A DNA stretch of 64,000 nt from Arthrinium phaeospermum (GCA_006503535.1 QYRS01000002.1:62001-126000); one strand, 5' to 3'; shown: positions 1-13,163, numbered from the stretch's first letter. A program made the numbers and translations. The notes: generated by a model from the letters alone, not told the origin.

Positions 1-3000
1 GCGTAGAGGGGAAATTGGCACGATCAAGTTGCGGTGAGCGAGCCCAGAGAGGGAGAGGGCCCTTATGGGTCCTCCATCGCAAGCGCTTAACAACACTGAG
101 GAGGGAAAAAAGAGAGAGCACGCAGCAGACAGGCAGAGGCACAGCAAATGCCTTCCGGCGCTATGCCCAGTTGGCTCAAGCAAAGTAACCTCGCCCTAAC
201 ACCAGCCGTTTGAACCTCACCCCCATGGTAAGACACGACATGGATGCCATCCCATCCCCAGATCCAGGCGCACGCCTCACGCCTCGCGCGCCCGCGATGC
301 AGCCTTCTAGGCCTCGTCTAGATCTCGAAGCCGGCCGGCAAAGAAGACAGACAGTAGTACCCAACCAAATACGCCTTTTCTTCTCCGGCATCTGGACACG
401 ATACTGTTGGGTCAATCCATGACTGAGACATGATTATTTTCATTATGACAATTCGAACCAGTCTGATAGGCGACTGGGAAGGCCTCTAGCGAAGCGCCCA
501 AGCTAGCAAGCCCGTCGGTGGGTTGGGCTCCAATTCGCCATGTGTGAAAACTTCCGGCCCAACTCGAGCTTGACCAGATTCACACACCGGCCTGTTCTTC
601 TGCTACGATATTCCCCAAGTTTCCCGTGGAAATGATCGAACTGCCACAGCCGAGATTGCCAAGGTGGGAGCTAATCGCTGGCTTCATCTAGGAAGTTGAC
701 CGAGTGCGACTCCTTCAATGTTCCCATGCCAAACACGTCAGGTACAGCCGCACGGAGTACACCTGCAGTCGACAAGAATCCCTGGTTCCGTCCCTTAGCG
801 TCCGGGTCGCGTGCCCACGGGTTTGGGACTGTCACATCTCAGCTGCCACCGCAAAGCTGTGTTTACATACGGTGTGTGGTGGCCGGCCCGAAACTGCACT
901 TTCCTGCGCACTATGAGTATATGACTACGTATATGCAGTGCATATGTCAATCAAAATAATAATAAAAATCGCTCTGCAATTGTGCAGTTATCCATTACAG
1001 AATTCCATTAGTTGTAGGATAACTGTCAGCCGGTGTCAGTGATTGATGGGCGGGTCCGGGCTAGGCCTTGAGCTAGAGCGCAATCCCACCTGACTCTAGG
1101 AGGTATTTAACAAAATAGCAGTGAACTTGGACTGGCGGATGAGCAGAAGCCGGTGCCTCGCTTCTCGCTAAGATCGGCTCTGCTGGCCATGGTATTGTTG
1201 CTGCTTCACCATTTCGGGTTTTCTACTATCGGACTTTGTACATGCCCAGTCGGCACCCGGAGCTGGGACAAGCCTGTAGCGTTGCGTCTTGTCGATATTG
1301 GAAAGCATCACGTAATGAAAGTGGCATTGCGATTTGGATAGACATACGAGATTGACTCTGCGCCTGCATCTGTCGTATGCGCCAGTGACCCATGGACGGG
1401 CCGCTCCTTTTTAGCCAGGACCTGGATTTTCCTGCCATTGGCAATCGGGTCTGGCCTGTCTGGCCTGTCGAACCTGTCGAAGGTCAGATCGCAACCGGTG
1501 TGAGAAAAGGTGACTGATTCAGCACCTCAGCCCTGCCTAGTCAGATGACCTTTGTTTCTTTTCTTTTCTCGTCCTCGGCTGAGCAAACGACAGCTCGGTG
1601 GTCATGTCACACACAGTCTTCCTGTCCCCGTAGCCCTCTATCTATTAGTAGGTACTTTCAATGGTCTATGAAGATCAACGTGCCCTTAGAAGCTCTTCCG
1701 GCTACTGCGTTCCTTCGACTGCTGCACATCTAGTTATCTACATCCACCGCCTCATTCCGGGTGTTCTTGTCGATCGCAATAGATGTGAGCCGGCAGCAGC
1801 GAAACACAGCGTCGTAGTGCTAGCTGTGTCATACTTGACGCTTGCCTCTTGCATCTCCTCTCCTCCAGTCGAACGGGGTCTCTTATTAGTTTTCCGTCGC
1901 CTGACACATAAGTCTTCTTCTCGAGGTTCCCATCCAATCACGGCCGTGGTGACAGTGACGCGCATTGCTTTTGGCCAGGTTCCATGGAGGTTGGGAGGGG
2001 AGGAGGGTCTGTTTGGGACTCTTATGCGTGAAGGGTCTTGTAGAGGGGTAAAATGGGTGTGAGGGGTTGAAGCGAGAGTCGACCCCTCCATGCTAGCCCT
2101 CGACAGTACTGCGAGACTGCCTCGACCCCTCTGCCCCCCACACAACAACAAGCTACATCCGGGCCAGATCTTCGACGCCATTCGACTCTGCTCTTTCGCC
2201 TCGAATGGTATGGTCTCGTGACCTTATCTGGTTTCCAGAAGACACCTTTTCATTGCTCGCGTTGGAACGATCTGCAAAATGGCATTGCAGTATGTAGAAG
2301 CTGAGGGCAGTACTGAGGGATATACATTCTCCCAGTCCTCGTTGTCCATAAGCTGCAGTGTACTTTGGTGCAGCACCCGGCAATGACGAGCAGCCGCGAA
2401 AGGCATCTGATCTGACGGCTTGTCTCCATGTACAACCATCTCTGCAGACCGTACCCCCAGCCCTTTCCTCTCCCCGTTCTCGTCCCTTCTCGTCGTCTGG
2501 ATTGGCCCGACGCTGCCGAACCGCATAGGCTGACTGCATCATCTCTCGCGCATGTGAACCACTCTTCCGACACGCTGGTAATCGATGCAATGGGCTGACC
2601 GATCTATTGCTCTGTCGACGTGTCATCTTGACACCGTCAAGTAGATCAGACAACAAGAATATGAGAATTAAAAAACAAATAGTAACTACGTCCTGTATCA
2701 GAAACTAAACCGGATACATGCGGATTCGCTCAGTAAGCCAAGTAAATAGCCATGTGTTCAGCAACGTCAAGGCGTATCATCCATAACCAGTTCATTGCTT
2801 CGTACTATACGTGTATATATCCGTGATAAGTGGTATGTGCCTTGAATCAAGAACTCGTTCCTTACACGTTGTCATGAGTGTCTCAGCCAGTGCCATCGCT
2901 GTCCACTGAGACGATGACGGCAAGAAGAGGGACATGATGTAGGTGGGGCGCAAGAAGCCTTTCTCGACCCGGTCGACCGGCACACCTGCCACCCAAAACT

Positions 3001-3696
3001 TGCTCGACTTGTATGCCATACCACCTCCCGTCCAACAACATCCGACTGCGGAGTGCGGCTAGGTGGAGAGATCCGGGGCGCCGTGGTGACCAATTTCTTT
3101 GGCCAACCTTTTTCAGCCTCAACGCCGGCTCCAATAAACGGCATTGCGTAATCTTCAGCCGGGGAGGCAGATGGCAGAGGGATCAGGAGGGGCAATAATA
3201 AATGGGCGATGCTGCCCCACCTCCAGCCGACTTGGTCTTTGTCGACAGCATCGGAGCTTCCACAGAGCCGACGCTCTATGCATAGAAACTCTGGGGATAA
3301 CTCGTCTCGCTCCTAGCATTACTTGCATTGATAAGGCGTCTGCGGCTCCTGACTGGCTGCGTCTTTCCCCCGATACCGCGCGGCCATCGGCTTCGAACCG
3401 AAGACGGTCAATCAGCATTGGCGGGGTCCAGGCTAGGCAAGATACGGCAGCTCCAACCTGTCGGCTCTTTCCAGCCGCGCCGGCCACCGCTCCTCCAATT
3501 TGTCTGGCAATTCTCGAAGTACTGTGTTGGTTTTTGTTATTTGGTTATTCTTGGTGTCTCCGTCTTTGCTGCTACCAAGTTTTGTTGGTCTGTCGATCTG
3601 TTGCGACTCTCGCTACGTGTAGTTAGTAGTAGCCTGCCCTTTTTGGTCCCGAGTTTCCATCTCCCTTGCCCAGCCGCTACGCCCAGCCGCTACGCC
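1..3696. other. Gene-poor region, nothing recognised
   Basis: I find no reading frame here with recognisable family motifs. The short open frames on both strands have low-complexity or Arg/Ser/Pro-rich translations and no conserved pattern, and none has a convincing start plus intron structure. The last few hundred bases (about 3500-3696) are pyrimidine-rich and are probably the promoter and leader of the downstream transporter gene. Confidence 0.5.
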
Positions 3697-5829
3697 ATGA
3701 CGGCCACCGACGAGCGGGCCCGCTGCTCCCGGAAGCCAAGCAGAACACGAGGAAAAATGCCGTGTCCAGACTATGGTCGCGGATCTGGAGCACGCCCAAC
3801 CGGGTCGTCTTCGCCGGCTTCCTGATCACCATGTCCTTCTCCGTAACCCAGGTCCCGTACGTTGCTTTTACGCCGAGGCCATGACGATGACGCTGCAAAT
3901 CCCACACGCTCAAACGTATCATGTAACCTCACCTCGTGATTCTTATTAGTGCTAATGGTGATGATGTAGCCTGTTCTACATGTTCCACATCATGGAATGC
4001 GACGTCTTCTACAGCAAGAACCCGCCCTTCGAGGGCGTCGGGGACCGGTGCAGCCGCAAACGAGATCGCGGCCGGCACCGCCACCCAGTTCTCCATCCTG
4101 GGCATGAGCACCACCCTCTGCGGCAACCCTGAACCTGTTCTTCTCGGGCTGGCTGGTGAAGCGGTACGGGCCCGGCTGGCCCTCATGCTGCAGACCACCA
4201 TCCCCGCCGTCCGCGTGCTGCTGCAGATCCTGGGCGTGCAGGCGGGCGGCGAGGCCGGCATCATGATCATCCAGACGACGCAGCTGGTTACCGTCTTTGG
4301 CGGGCCGGCGGGCTACATGTGAGTGTGCTGTGTTGGTGTTGTTGGTGGTCGAGGACCGAGGGGACGACTTGTGGTTGGATAGTCTGGTGGTGAACACCAT
4401 TGCCGGCGAGGTGGTGAGCCACTGCAACGGACGGCTCTCTTTGGCAAGCTGCAAGGCATGATGTTGGGCATGAGTCTTGGCTCTGGGGTAAGTTGATTCG
4501 GCCCCTTTTTCCAAGAGTGAGATGAGACCTGACCTGTTATTATAGTGGGAGGCATGATTGGTGACCCGGTACGGCATCCAGAGCCCGTTCCTGGCGGCAT
4601 TCTGTCTGTTCTGCTTTGCCAGTGTCTACGCACGCACGGCCTTGCCCTACATCTCGCCCGAGTCTCTGACAGACGGCAAAAAGACCAAGACGATGGAGTC
4701 TCTGGGGCTTTCTGGCGCCTCTCAAGGTTGGCACCACAGCGGTTTGCAGCTTCACAGTGGGGATCAGAAAGCATTACGGCGTTTTCTTCCTCTGCTGCGG
4801 TATCTTCCGTGGTGAGTATCTCCAATGATACCACTGTGAGAGAAAGAGCTGACGATAATATCAGGTGGCAACGGGCTATGCGCCCATCCTGATCCAGATG
4901 TACGCGACGGCCGAGTTTCGGCTTCGATCAGGCCGACAACGGCTACCTGATGGCCGGGAACGCCTTGATGCGCGCCTTCTTCCTGATCGTCATCTTCCCC
5001 CATCATCGCGGCCGGGCGGAAGTGGTTTGCCCGCAGCGCAACGATCCAGAAGAAGAACCCCACGGTCCAGACAAACAGCAGCAGCGACGCCGAAACGCCG
5101 ACGGGCGAGATCCCTACCGACCCGCGGCAGTTTGAAGCCCCGTCGGCAGGCCAGGCCGAGGAGGAGCCGGTGGCGATGCCCGAGATAGCGGATCCGGCCA
5201 TCGAGAAAATTGGCGTCGCAGTTTGATCTGCTTTTCTTGCGCTGGAGCCTGGTCGTGGATGGACTGCTGACGGCCATGACGGCCTTTGCCACGCAGGGAT
5301 GGCACGTGTATATCGGTAAGTTCACAAAGCCTGCAAGTCTGCAAGCCACCGGGGCACGTGGCTTGTCATGGCAATGGCATGGCATGTTACATGGAGACTG
5401 ACTGACCTGGTGACCAGCCGCCTTCATCCTGCCCTTTGGGTCGGGGTCCGCGCCCGCCGCCAAGGGCGTCATCACCGAGATGTGCCCCAAGTCGCAAAGG
5501 GCGGACGCGCTTAATGCCGTGACGCTCGTAGAGAACATTGCGCGCCTGGCCACCCTTGGGCTGTTCGGCTTCGTCTTCGCCGCCCTGTCCGAGGTTGGCA
5601 AGTCGTATCTGACCTTTTTCTGCAACGCGGTAAGCATGAACTTCTCCGGCCCCCTTTCCTATTGAATTTGCGGTATACAAAAGCTGATCACATGTTTGCT
5701 CCTTTCAGGCCATTGCGGTGCTCGGGATGGGTGTTTCTCCTATTCTCCCATTTCCCGCCGAACGAGAGTACGCTGGTGGAAGAGCATGATGACGATGATG
5801 ATAATGAAAACTGCGAGACCGCAGTATAA
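3697..5829 (+). pseudogene. MFS transporter (fungal SLC46/folate-carrier-like), multiply frameshifted
   Basis: Pieces in all three frames read as one major facilitator superfamily membrane carrier. After a charged N-terminus come TPNRVVFAGFLITMSFSVTQ, a loop with FYMFHIMECDVFY and GVGDRCSR, then GGPAGY joined across an intron (4319-4382) to LVVNTIAGEVV, GKLQGMMLGMSLGSG and GGMIGD. The C-terminal half holds ALNAVTLVENIARLATLGLF and further membrane segments, ending in an acidic tail. Other introns are visible near 3856-3969 and around 4490-4545, 5317-5417 and 5629-5709. At least eight single-base indels break the frame (for example near 3720, 4060, 4120, 4393, 4568, 4705 and 4915), many in C, A, G or T runs. 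The motif order matches fungal MFS proteins distantly related to proton-coupled folate carriers; the substrate is unknown. It is either a pseudogene or a badly sequenced functional gene. Confidence 0.6.
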
Positions 5830-6638
5830 ACTACATGGGTAAATGATTAGATCCGGGATACATAGGAATCTCGTACATAGACAGCGCCATCACTTCCGCA
5901 TCAAGCCTTGCATGGATTTTCTGCTTTGGCTGTTTGAAGGGGTAACGTTGCATCAGCAGGACAGCAGCTGACCTGCAAAGATGATTCCATACAGGGTTCA
6001 CTAAACATTAGTATAGACTAGATATCTCGATACGGCGTAATGATAATAGTTTGCTAAGCCACAGTACTATGCGGTTTCCTCAATCAGGCATAAGTCCCAC
6101 GACAAGTTTTGCGTCTTATTTGGAGCGCGATACGGAGGCTGAGCAGTGAGATGGCTCTTTGTCCAATAGCAGAGATGGCTCTGCGATTTCGATTTCAGCT
6201 GAGGGGCTTTAGTGGCTTGGTGGCGCCAGGAAACAACGTGGTTCGTCGATGGGCCGTTGGGATCTCCCAGCACATGACGCATGTTTGGCAAACCGTCGCC
6301 GCCTAGGCGTTCTGGAGCCTCGTTCCCGAACCTCGTATTTCAGCTAGCCTCGCAAGGGGGTTCGTAAGCATGACTTGCAGTAGGACTTTGTGCAAACATA
6401 TTGCCAATAACTCCCCGTATTCAGATGACAGTGACTAATACCCAAGCCGCGTCTTAGCTCAGAAACAGACACCATCCGGCTATAAGAGGGATCTCGACTA
6501 TAAAAGGGGATGTCTCAGTCGCATCACCAGTGCATTCAGTCTGCGCATCAGACAGCAACCACTTCCAACTCCTCGACTCAAAACCCCAAGCACAACAAAT
6601 TACCTAATTTCACCTACCAATCACAACCCTCCGATACC
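5830..6638. other. Intergenic region, promoter of secreted-protein gene
   Basis: No coding sequence is recognised. The proximal part carries two TATA-like elements (6481 and 6499) and a C/A-rich leader (about 6540-6638) without ATG in the last 50 bases before the downstream start, typical of a fungal 5' leader. Confidence 0.5.
6499..6505 (+). promoter_or_regulatory. TATA box of small secreted protein gene
   Basis: TATAAAA lies 134 bases upstream of the chosen ATG at 6639 and is followed by a C/A-rich leader. A second TATAAG lies at 6481. Inferred from position and sequence only. Confidence 0.5.
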
Positions 6639-7285
6639 ATGGTCAACAAGGTGATGGCACTGGCCGCCGGCCTCGTCTCTTTCGCCGGCGCTAGCCCCAT
6701 AGCCGCCCGGGATGCCGGAAGCGATCTCTACTGGCCCGTGACCGAGTTCCAAGCCAGCAAGCCGCACCTGAGCGCCTATGTCAAGTAAGCTTCTTCTTAT
6801 TTCGGTTCACCCATCCATCTATCTCCTTGGCTAACACCATGCACACAGCTACCACTTCAAGATCGCCCTCCCGAAGCCCGACTCGCCGGTGCTCGAGTGC
6901 CGCCTGACCCAAGACGCCGGTCGTCGGGCGCCACGTCCCTGCCCTACGTCTGGCCGACGGCGGCCCCCTGCAAGGACGCGGCCGGCAACGTCGTGGACAA
7001 CATGCAGTGGACGTTCTCGCAGCCGGCGCCGGACAAGGACACGCCGGCCGTCAGCAAGGACGCGACCTTCAGCGTGACGTACAGCGAGCAGCCCAACACG
7101 GTCTACCGGGGCACCTACGTCATCCCCGGCGCGCAGATCTTAGTTTCTCTCAACGACGAGGCCAACCCGTTCGACAACGACGTCGGCTACGGGGTCCTCA
7201 GGAGTTTCGGTTTACCGACATCCAGGTTGCGGTTGAGGAACGAGGGACGACGGAGCTACCTAGGCGGGTAGATACAAGAGATTGA
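6639..7285 (+). CDS. Small secreted protein, frameshifted, unknown function
   Basis: The ATG at 6639 opens a clear secretion signal (MVNKVMALAAGLVSFAGASP) followed by a mature protein of about 170 residues. Exon 1 is 6639-6784; an intron (6785-6848) joins AYVN to YHFKIALPKP. The second exon carries a Cys in VLECRL, then SLPYVWP, a Cys in APCKD, MQWTFSQP, a short Tyr/Gly-rich stretch ending in VIPGAQ, and finally FTDIQVAVEE. Two indels break the frame, near 6920 and near 7195. The pattern (signal peptide, few cysteines, beta-rich body) is that of fungal secreted proteins of unknown role, possibly effector-like. I do not recognise a named family. The stop at 7285 assumes the frame that follows the second indel. 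Confidence 0.55.
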
Positions 7286-8735
7286 CGAGATTGATAAAGC
7301 TTGATGCGGATCTACAGGCGGAGGGTTGCAGCGCTGTAAGAGCCGCGCGTCAGTTGGGTTGTGTGGAGCATGGAGTTTGGCGGACGGTCGATCATGATAT
7401 GCCGGCCTTGCTTGTTGGTAATGATGTGCTACATAGACAGTTTCAATTCATTCTTCCTTCTTTCCATCGTAATCATCATCATGCCTTCAATCGAGAGGCC
7501 TTATCGACACTATCTGTAGGTTCCATCCGGCGTGCCACATTGAGGACTCGACCGGTTCCCGACAGGCATTGGGAAAAGCTTGGCGCAAGCTGGCAGTTTG
7601 TGGTGGGGCTCGAGGCTCGGACCGACTCTGACGTAGCTCTTGGGATGTGGAGAACAGTAAGCATTTGAACAAGCGAAATATATCTGAACAAGCGAAAAAT
7701 ACTGTGCCTGTGACACGGGATCCGGGACACGGTAGCCAGGTGTACTGGCGAGACAGCCAGGTTCATGTAGATAGCCGCCGTTGGTGCTGCATGCTGACAA
7801 GACTCAGAGTGCTGATGGGCGAGTAACGGTCTGCAGATCGAATGGTCTGATTGATGCACTACCTAATAGCGCACCGCACCAAACGGCTAGGCTAGGCTGC
7901 ATCGGGAACAAGCCCAGGGGGACAGGAGTGACACACGACCTATTTGGCACTCCTTTGTTCTCTCCAAACTCTCACCTCAACGGCTTTTACATACATCCGA
8001 CTTCCATCGTCATGATTATCGCCATCAATCAATTCAATCCATCAATCTCATTCGATTGTCTACTTGCTTACTCGGTGACAATGGCCTGGATTGAGGAACA
8101 ACTGAAGATGGTAGCCCACCCAGCTGCCGGGTCAGGCTCCCCACAAAAGCACCCCCGGCGGCCAAGGCAAGGCCAAGGCAAGCCATGGAGCCATGGAAGA
8201 GAGGCCTGGGGTTGTGCCTTCTAGTGCCACCAGCCGTGGGCAACCTGCAACCACGGAGCACAGCACTTTGGGCACAGTGGGTTTCGCTTTTCTCTAAGGA
8301 TCAATTGCTGGGCGTAAGCATTGGCATTGGCAATTGGCACACGACCACGCAGCCTGATTGATGAGAGAGCAACCGACGCGCGATCGAGGCAGCACGAGAA
8401 GAACGGCAAATCCAAGACAATCAAACCAGGACTCCACCAAAACCCATTCTTGCTGGTGCGTGCTGTGCCGTTTCATCTTGTTTGCTGCATCCCTACACGT
8501 ACTTCTTTAAATCCCCCCTAGCCTGCCACTTGGGTCCTGGGCAAATAATAAACTGACAAACGTCCCCCCCAGTTCTGTCCCTCGTCATGCTGGTGTTGCT
8601 GTTGCTGTCGCTGCTGCCAAGTCCCACCTGCTTCCACCTCTAGAGAGAGAAGTACCTGAGAGACAAAAAGAGTCGGTCGGACCTGACTGACAAACAAACA
8701 AAACAAGACAGACGCAAACACGCACGCGACACACC
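7286..8735. other. Intergenic region, nothing recognised
   Basis: About 1.45 kb without recognisable coding motifs on either strand. The stretch 8560-8735 is CT- then CA-rich and ends directly before the ATG of the glycosyltransferase gene, consistent with its leader. Confidence 0.5.
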
Positions 8736-10165
8736 ATGCTTGCGCCCGGCGTGTTGCGGCTGGGCGTGCGACTGGTGCGCCAGCTCCTCGTCGCCGTGCC
8801 CGTCGTCATCTTGCTTTTATGGGTCCTGCTGCCGAACGACCACTTCCTGCGTCTTTGGGCGCGCTTCAATCTCAGTCCGGTGATTGACCCGACCCTGACC
8901 ACCAAGTTCTACACGGCGCCCTTGCCGCACCCGTGGACCTGAACAAAGATGTCGCCCTGCTCGTCAAGTCGGCTACGGCACGCGCCACCGCATGCGCGGC
9001 TGGCTGGACCTCATCCAGCGCGGCATGCACTTTGACCAGTTCCTCTTCGTCGCCGACTTCGACACGGACGACCTGGCCATGGTCGACGCCAAGGGGGAGC
9101 CCGTCGTCGTCCACAACGTCGTCAACATGACGATGCACCGCGCCATGGACAAGCTCAACTTTGAGGAGCAGAAACGCTACCACCCGCGCATCGAGAAGTA
9201 CACCACGCTCGAGGGCGCGCTCAAGCACGAGTACAACACCATTGCCGACAAGGTCGCCCAGGAGTTTGGCTGGGAGATGGACGCCATGAAGGTATTTGAT
9301 TGAAGCATTGCCCCGCTATTTTCATAGTTCTTAAAGCTGACCTACCCAGTTCATCCCGAGTCTGGAACTGGCCTACACCACGTTCCCCGAGGCCAAGTGG
9401 TATCTGCTGGCGGACGACGACACCTATCTGATTCGTCCCTCGCTCGAGATGTTCCTGGGCCACCTCGACCCCAGCAAGCCCCTCTACGTGGGCAACGCCG
9501 TCGGCGCCTGGAACGGCCGCTTCGCCCACGGCGGCTCCACCGTCTTCGTGTCGCGCCCGGCCCTGTCGCTGCTCTTCAACGGCCACCCGGACGTGGTGGA
9601 GGCGGCGTACATCAAGTCGCTGTCCACCCTGCTGGGCGAACCACCGTGACCAAGACCTTCCAGCGCTCGGCCTCTACCTGAAGGAGGGCTACAGCCGCTT
9701 CTTCAACGGGGAGCCGCCCGCCAACGCCAAGATCCGCCACGACCGCATGTGCGACCCCATCATCCTCCACCACATCAAGACCCCCGAGGCCATGATGGCC
9801 GTCCACGACGTCTTTGGCCGGGCCACGACGCCGCCCCGCTGGCTGGACACGTGGCGCCTTAAGGGTGCGCCGACGATGCAGCAGCTTGAGAAGCAGCCCA
9901 TCATTGCGGACTGGGACCACGTCGGAGCGCTCGACGAGTACACGCACAGCGGCAAGGCCGACTCGGCCGAGGCCTGCCGCGCCAAGTGCAACGGCAAGCG
10001 CTGGGGCACCTGCGTCGCCTGGACCTTCATCGCCGAGGGCAAGGTCTGCACATGAGCCCGTGGATGATTGTCGGCCAGACGGAAGTGGGCCGATCGACGG
10101 GCGTCAACACCCAGCTCGTCCGGAAGCTGGCCAAGGACTGCCTTTCGTCCATGGATAAGGTATAA
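8736..10165 (+). CDS. GT31-like type II membrane glycosyltransferase with C-terminal PAN-like Cys region, frameshifted
   Basis: The protein starts with a hydrophobic anchor (LLVAVPVVILLLWVLL, about residues 18-33), as expected of a Golgi type II glycosyltransferase. The catalytic part contains MRGWLDLIQRGMHFDQFLFV, then after an intron (9292-9349) WYLLADDDTYLIRPSLEMFL with the metal-binding DDD, and GNAVGAWNGRFAHGGSTVFV, the arrangement of Fringe/DUF604-like GT31 enzymes. The C-terminal 60 residues are Cys-rich (CRAKCNGKRWGTCVAWTF), like a PAN/apple segment. Single-base indels break the frame near 8925, 8972, 9645 and 10052. Apart from those, the body is well conserved, so the gene is recently broken or mis-sequenced. 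Acceptor substrate unknown; probable role in protein or wall glycosylation. Confidence 0.65.
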
Positions 10166-10315
10166 ACGAATGGCCGGAAACACGATACGAAATAAAAGAA
10201 CAAGACCAACTTCTAATGCTATGCTACGATACTCCCACTGATTGAATCCACTGCCAACCTTTGTCACACCGATTCGATGATTACCCAAGACCAGAAACCA
10301 AACTACACCCCACCC

Positions 10316-12694
10316 TCAATGGGCAAACCGGAAATCGAGCCGTCGACTACCTTGGAGTCTCGTGTCCCGTGTGTAAGCCCTTCTCTCCTCTTCCGTCATG
10401 GCGTTCCAGATCGTCTCGCGCTGCTGGTTCCGCCACATGTAGTATGCCTTGGTGGCGAGGAACAAGAAGATGGCGAGGACGTTGATGGCGACCAGCGAGC
10501 CGTTGCCGCGTCGGTAGAGGGGCTTGTCGTCGTCTCGATAGATGAAGTTGCCGATGATGTTGCCCGTTTGGACGGCCATCTAAGACGAGTGGTGGTTATA
10601 AATAGCTAGGCACCGGGCATGAACACGGAGGGGATGTAGACGAACATTATACACGGCGGCCGACACGGACCGGGTTCCCACGTTGTTTGAGTTTCGGGAG
10701 GTCCAGGCTACCAGGATGGCATCTTCATAGCCGGGGGTCAGCCCAGGGTCTAGTTTAATAGATAAGGGCGACGACAAACTTACGGCAGTACGGGTAGGAG
10801 AGGAGGGTCGTGACGATGGCATACGTCCCCCAGACGTCGTCGGTCAGCCCGGGCCAGCAGCGCAGCGCGATGACGCACGGCAGCGTCCACCAGGCCTGGA
10901 GGGAAGCGACCAGGCTCCGTTCGTTGGCGTAGTCGGCCAGGCGCGTCAGCAGTACGAGGGTGACGATGTGGGCGAAGCTCTGTTGGACACCATCTGTTAG
11001 ACTCGGCATAGACTCGACAAATAAAGCAATACCCCCTGTGAATTGATCGGCTGATTTTGAAACTTACCGACGGGATGGTGAGGAGGTTGGTGTCGAAGGT
11101 GTCGAAGCCGGCCGACCGGAGGATGAGGGTGATGTACTTGTGCGGCGGGCTCTGGGGGATGTAGACGACGAGCCCCAGCAGGTAGAGGGGCCACAGGTCG
11201 AAGTCACGCACGAGCGAGTCCCAGAGGCGGCGCGGCGTGATGGCCTGGCGGTTGTGCATGTCGCCCTTGGAGGGGTCGTCGCGGAGGACGCGGTTCACGA
11301 CGATGACGGTCTCGCGGTCCGTGAACCAGCCGCGCGGGCGGAACCACGTCTTGGTCTGCACGGCCGAGGCGGGCATCATGAAGAAGGAGGCCAGGCCGAC
11401 CTGGAGACGGACGAGCCTTAGCGGGTCATGGAGGATGGGGAGAGTGATGGTATGCGGAAAGGAGAAAAAAAAAAGGCTTACGAGGAGGGTAATTAGGCCT
11501 TCGATGAGGAATAACCAGCGCCTGCGCATCATGTGGTGTCAGTTGGTCCAGTGAACAGTATGGATGGGATGGCATAAACATGGACATAATCAGGGAGTAT
11601 CAAGGTAATCATCTCACCAGCCGCTCCAGCCGAGGATCCCGCGCATGCGTAACAGGGCAAACGCGAGCAGGGAGGTCAGGATGCCGGTCACCGACAAGGT
11701 CGTCCAAAAGTAGCTTTGTACGTGCGCGCATGTCAGCCAGTCACGTCCCTCTCTCCTTTGGGGTCGTGTGCACATATTTACCTACCTCAGTCGAATGGGC
11801 AGCTCCCTCGAAGTGTAGAAGTAGCTCAGCCAGAGGACCACGTCAGGGATGAAACCGCCCTGTCATATGCCGTTTTGGGTAAGTAAATTGCGCGGTTCGA
11901 TCTAGTAGTTATAAAGAGAAAAGGCCGGGTGGAGATGAAATAATGATTCACGGCAACAACAGCAACAACAACGCACCTCTAGCATGCCCAGCAGCGCCCG
12001 GGTAGCCAGGAAGTCGCCCCGGCCGCGCAGGGCGCACTGGGAACAGGCGACGATGGACCAGAGGCACATCTGCATGGGGATCCAGCGGTCCGGCCCGACC
12101 TTCTTGGACACGAGCTGCGAGGGCAGTTCGGCCAGCAGAAACGAGACCAGGAAGACCGTGTTGCCGTAGTTGTAGTCTAGGAAGGTCAGCCCAGGAAAAT
12201 CCACCCTCCTCTTCTGTCAAATGGACGAGTGTTCAGATCTCAACCTACCATCCGTCGTGAGGCCGAGGTCGTCGAGCATGTTGTCCGACACGGCCTGGAC
12301 CAGGTTGCCACGGTCGACCTGCAGGCCGAAGAACATGACGCACTAGGACGGCAGTCGTCAGAACTGAACGATGAGCATGGAAGTGGCGAGGAAAACATAC
12401 CGCCCACAAACAGACACGCCAGTCGATCTTGCGGACCACGGCCCTCTCCTCTTTGGCGGTCCAAGTCGCGGCCGGGTCGAAGGGGTGGCGGCATTCGTAC
12501 TGGGAGTCCTCGTAGACCTGCTTCCAGTGCGCTGCCGCCTCCGGGTCGAGGAAGGGGTTCGGGCCGTAGGGCTCCTCGTTGTCACCGGCGGCGTCCGAGT
12601 CCGAGTGCTGGCTCGAGTGGATGCCGGGCCCTTTGACCGAGGGCTCCATGTCCACAGCGGTGGGGAGGTCGGTTTGGATTGGCGGGACGGGCAT
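10316..12694 (-). CDS. MFS anion:cation symporter, allantoate permease (DAL5/SEO1) family
   Basis: Ten exons join without any frameshift into 564 residues. Exons (high to low): 12694-12401, 12342-12249, 12176-11977, 11859-11786, 11713-11618, 11521-11482, 11400-11068, 10979-10784, 10749-10646, 10579-10316. The N-terminus is a long cytosolic tail, then [10 protein letters not shown] opens the first membrane segment. Typical family motifs follow: [56 protein letters not shown], a [14 protein letters not shown] cytosolic loop, [20 protein letters not shown], and the end [18 protein letters not shown]. The family imports organic anions such as allantoate, nicotinate or pantothenate; the exact substrate cannot be told. 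Its clean structure contrasts with the broken transporter at 3.7 kb. Confidence 0.85.
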
Positions 12695-13163
12695 TGTTGT
12701 TGGACGTGGTGATATCTATGTCTGTTTCGTTTGAAACCAGAACAATCCTCAACAAGATTTGGCCCAGGGTGAATGAATATTTGGAGATTTCTGTTACAGG
12801 TTCGATGTTACACAGACATAGAAAGAAGAACCAGAACACCATCGTCTTCAAGCCTTAAATGTACATGCTGCTACACCAGCTCGTTGCAGTCTCTAGAAAA
12901 GATGGCACCTTTGCCAACTCGATTGGACGTCTCCATGATGCGGCCATGTCTACCCCGAATTGCGTGATGGGTCGTTGAACTGATAAGAACCCTCACCTTT
13001 TTCCCTTTTCAGGGTCTCTCATGGCGAAGTGCGGGGGCACCTATTGCGTGATCTGCAAAATAGACATATTCTTTGGACGGCTACACGGACAAGATTTACG
13101 ATATCGTATTATGCTGTTTCACAGTCAATCCCCGTTGAGCAGGCCCCTGTCCCATGGGATTGA
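12695..13163. other. Intergenic region between transporter and AKR genes
   Basis: 469 bases without a recognised gene: the promoter side of the minus-strand transporter and the 3' side of the minus-strand aldo-keto reductase. Nothing distinctive seen. Confidence 0.5.

Noticed and set aside
2153..2656. Minus-strand open frame of 167 codons near the left end
   Set aside because: Arg/Ser-rich translation, no motif, no intron or promoter support.
3395..3425. ggcttcgaaccg resembling a tRNA T loop
   Set aside because: No cloverleaf could be drawn around it.
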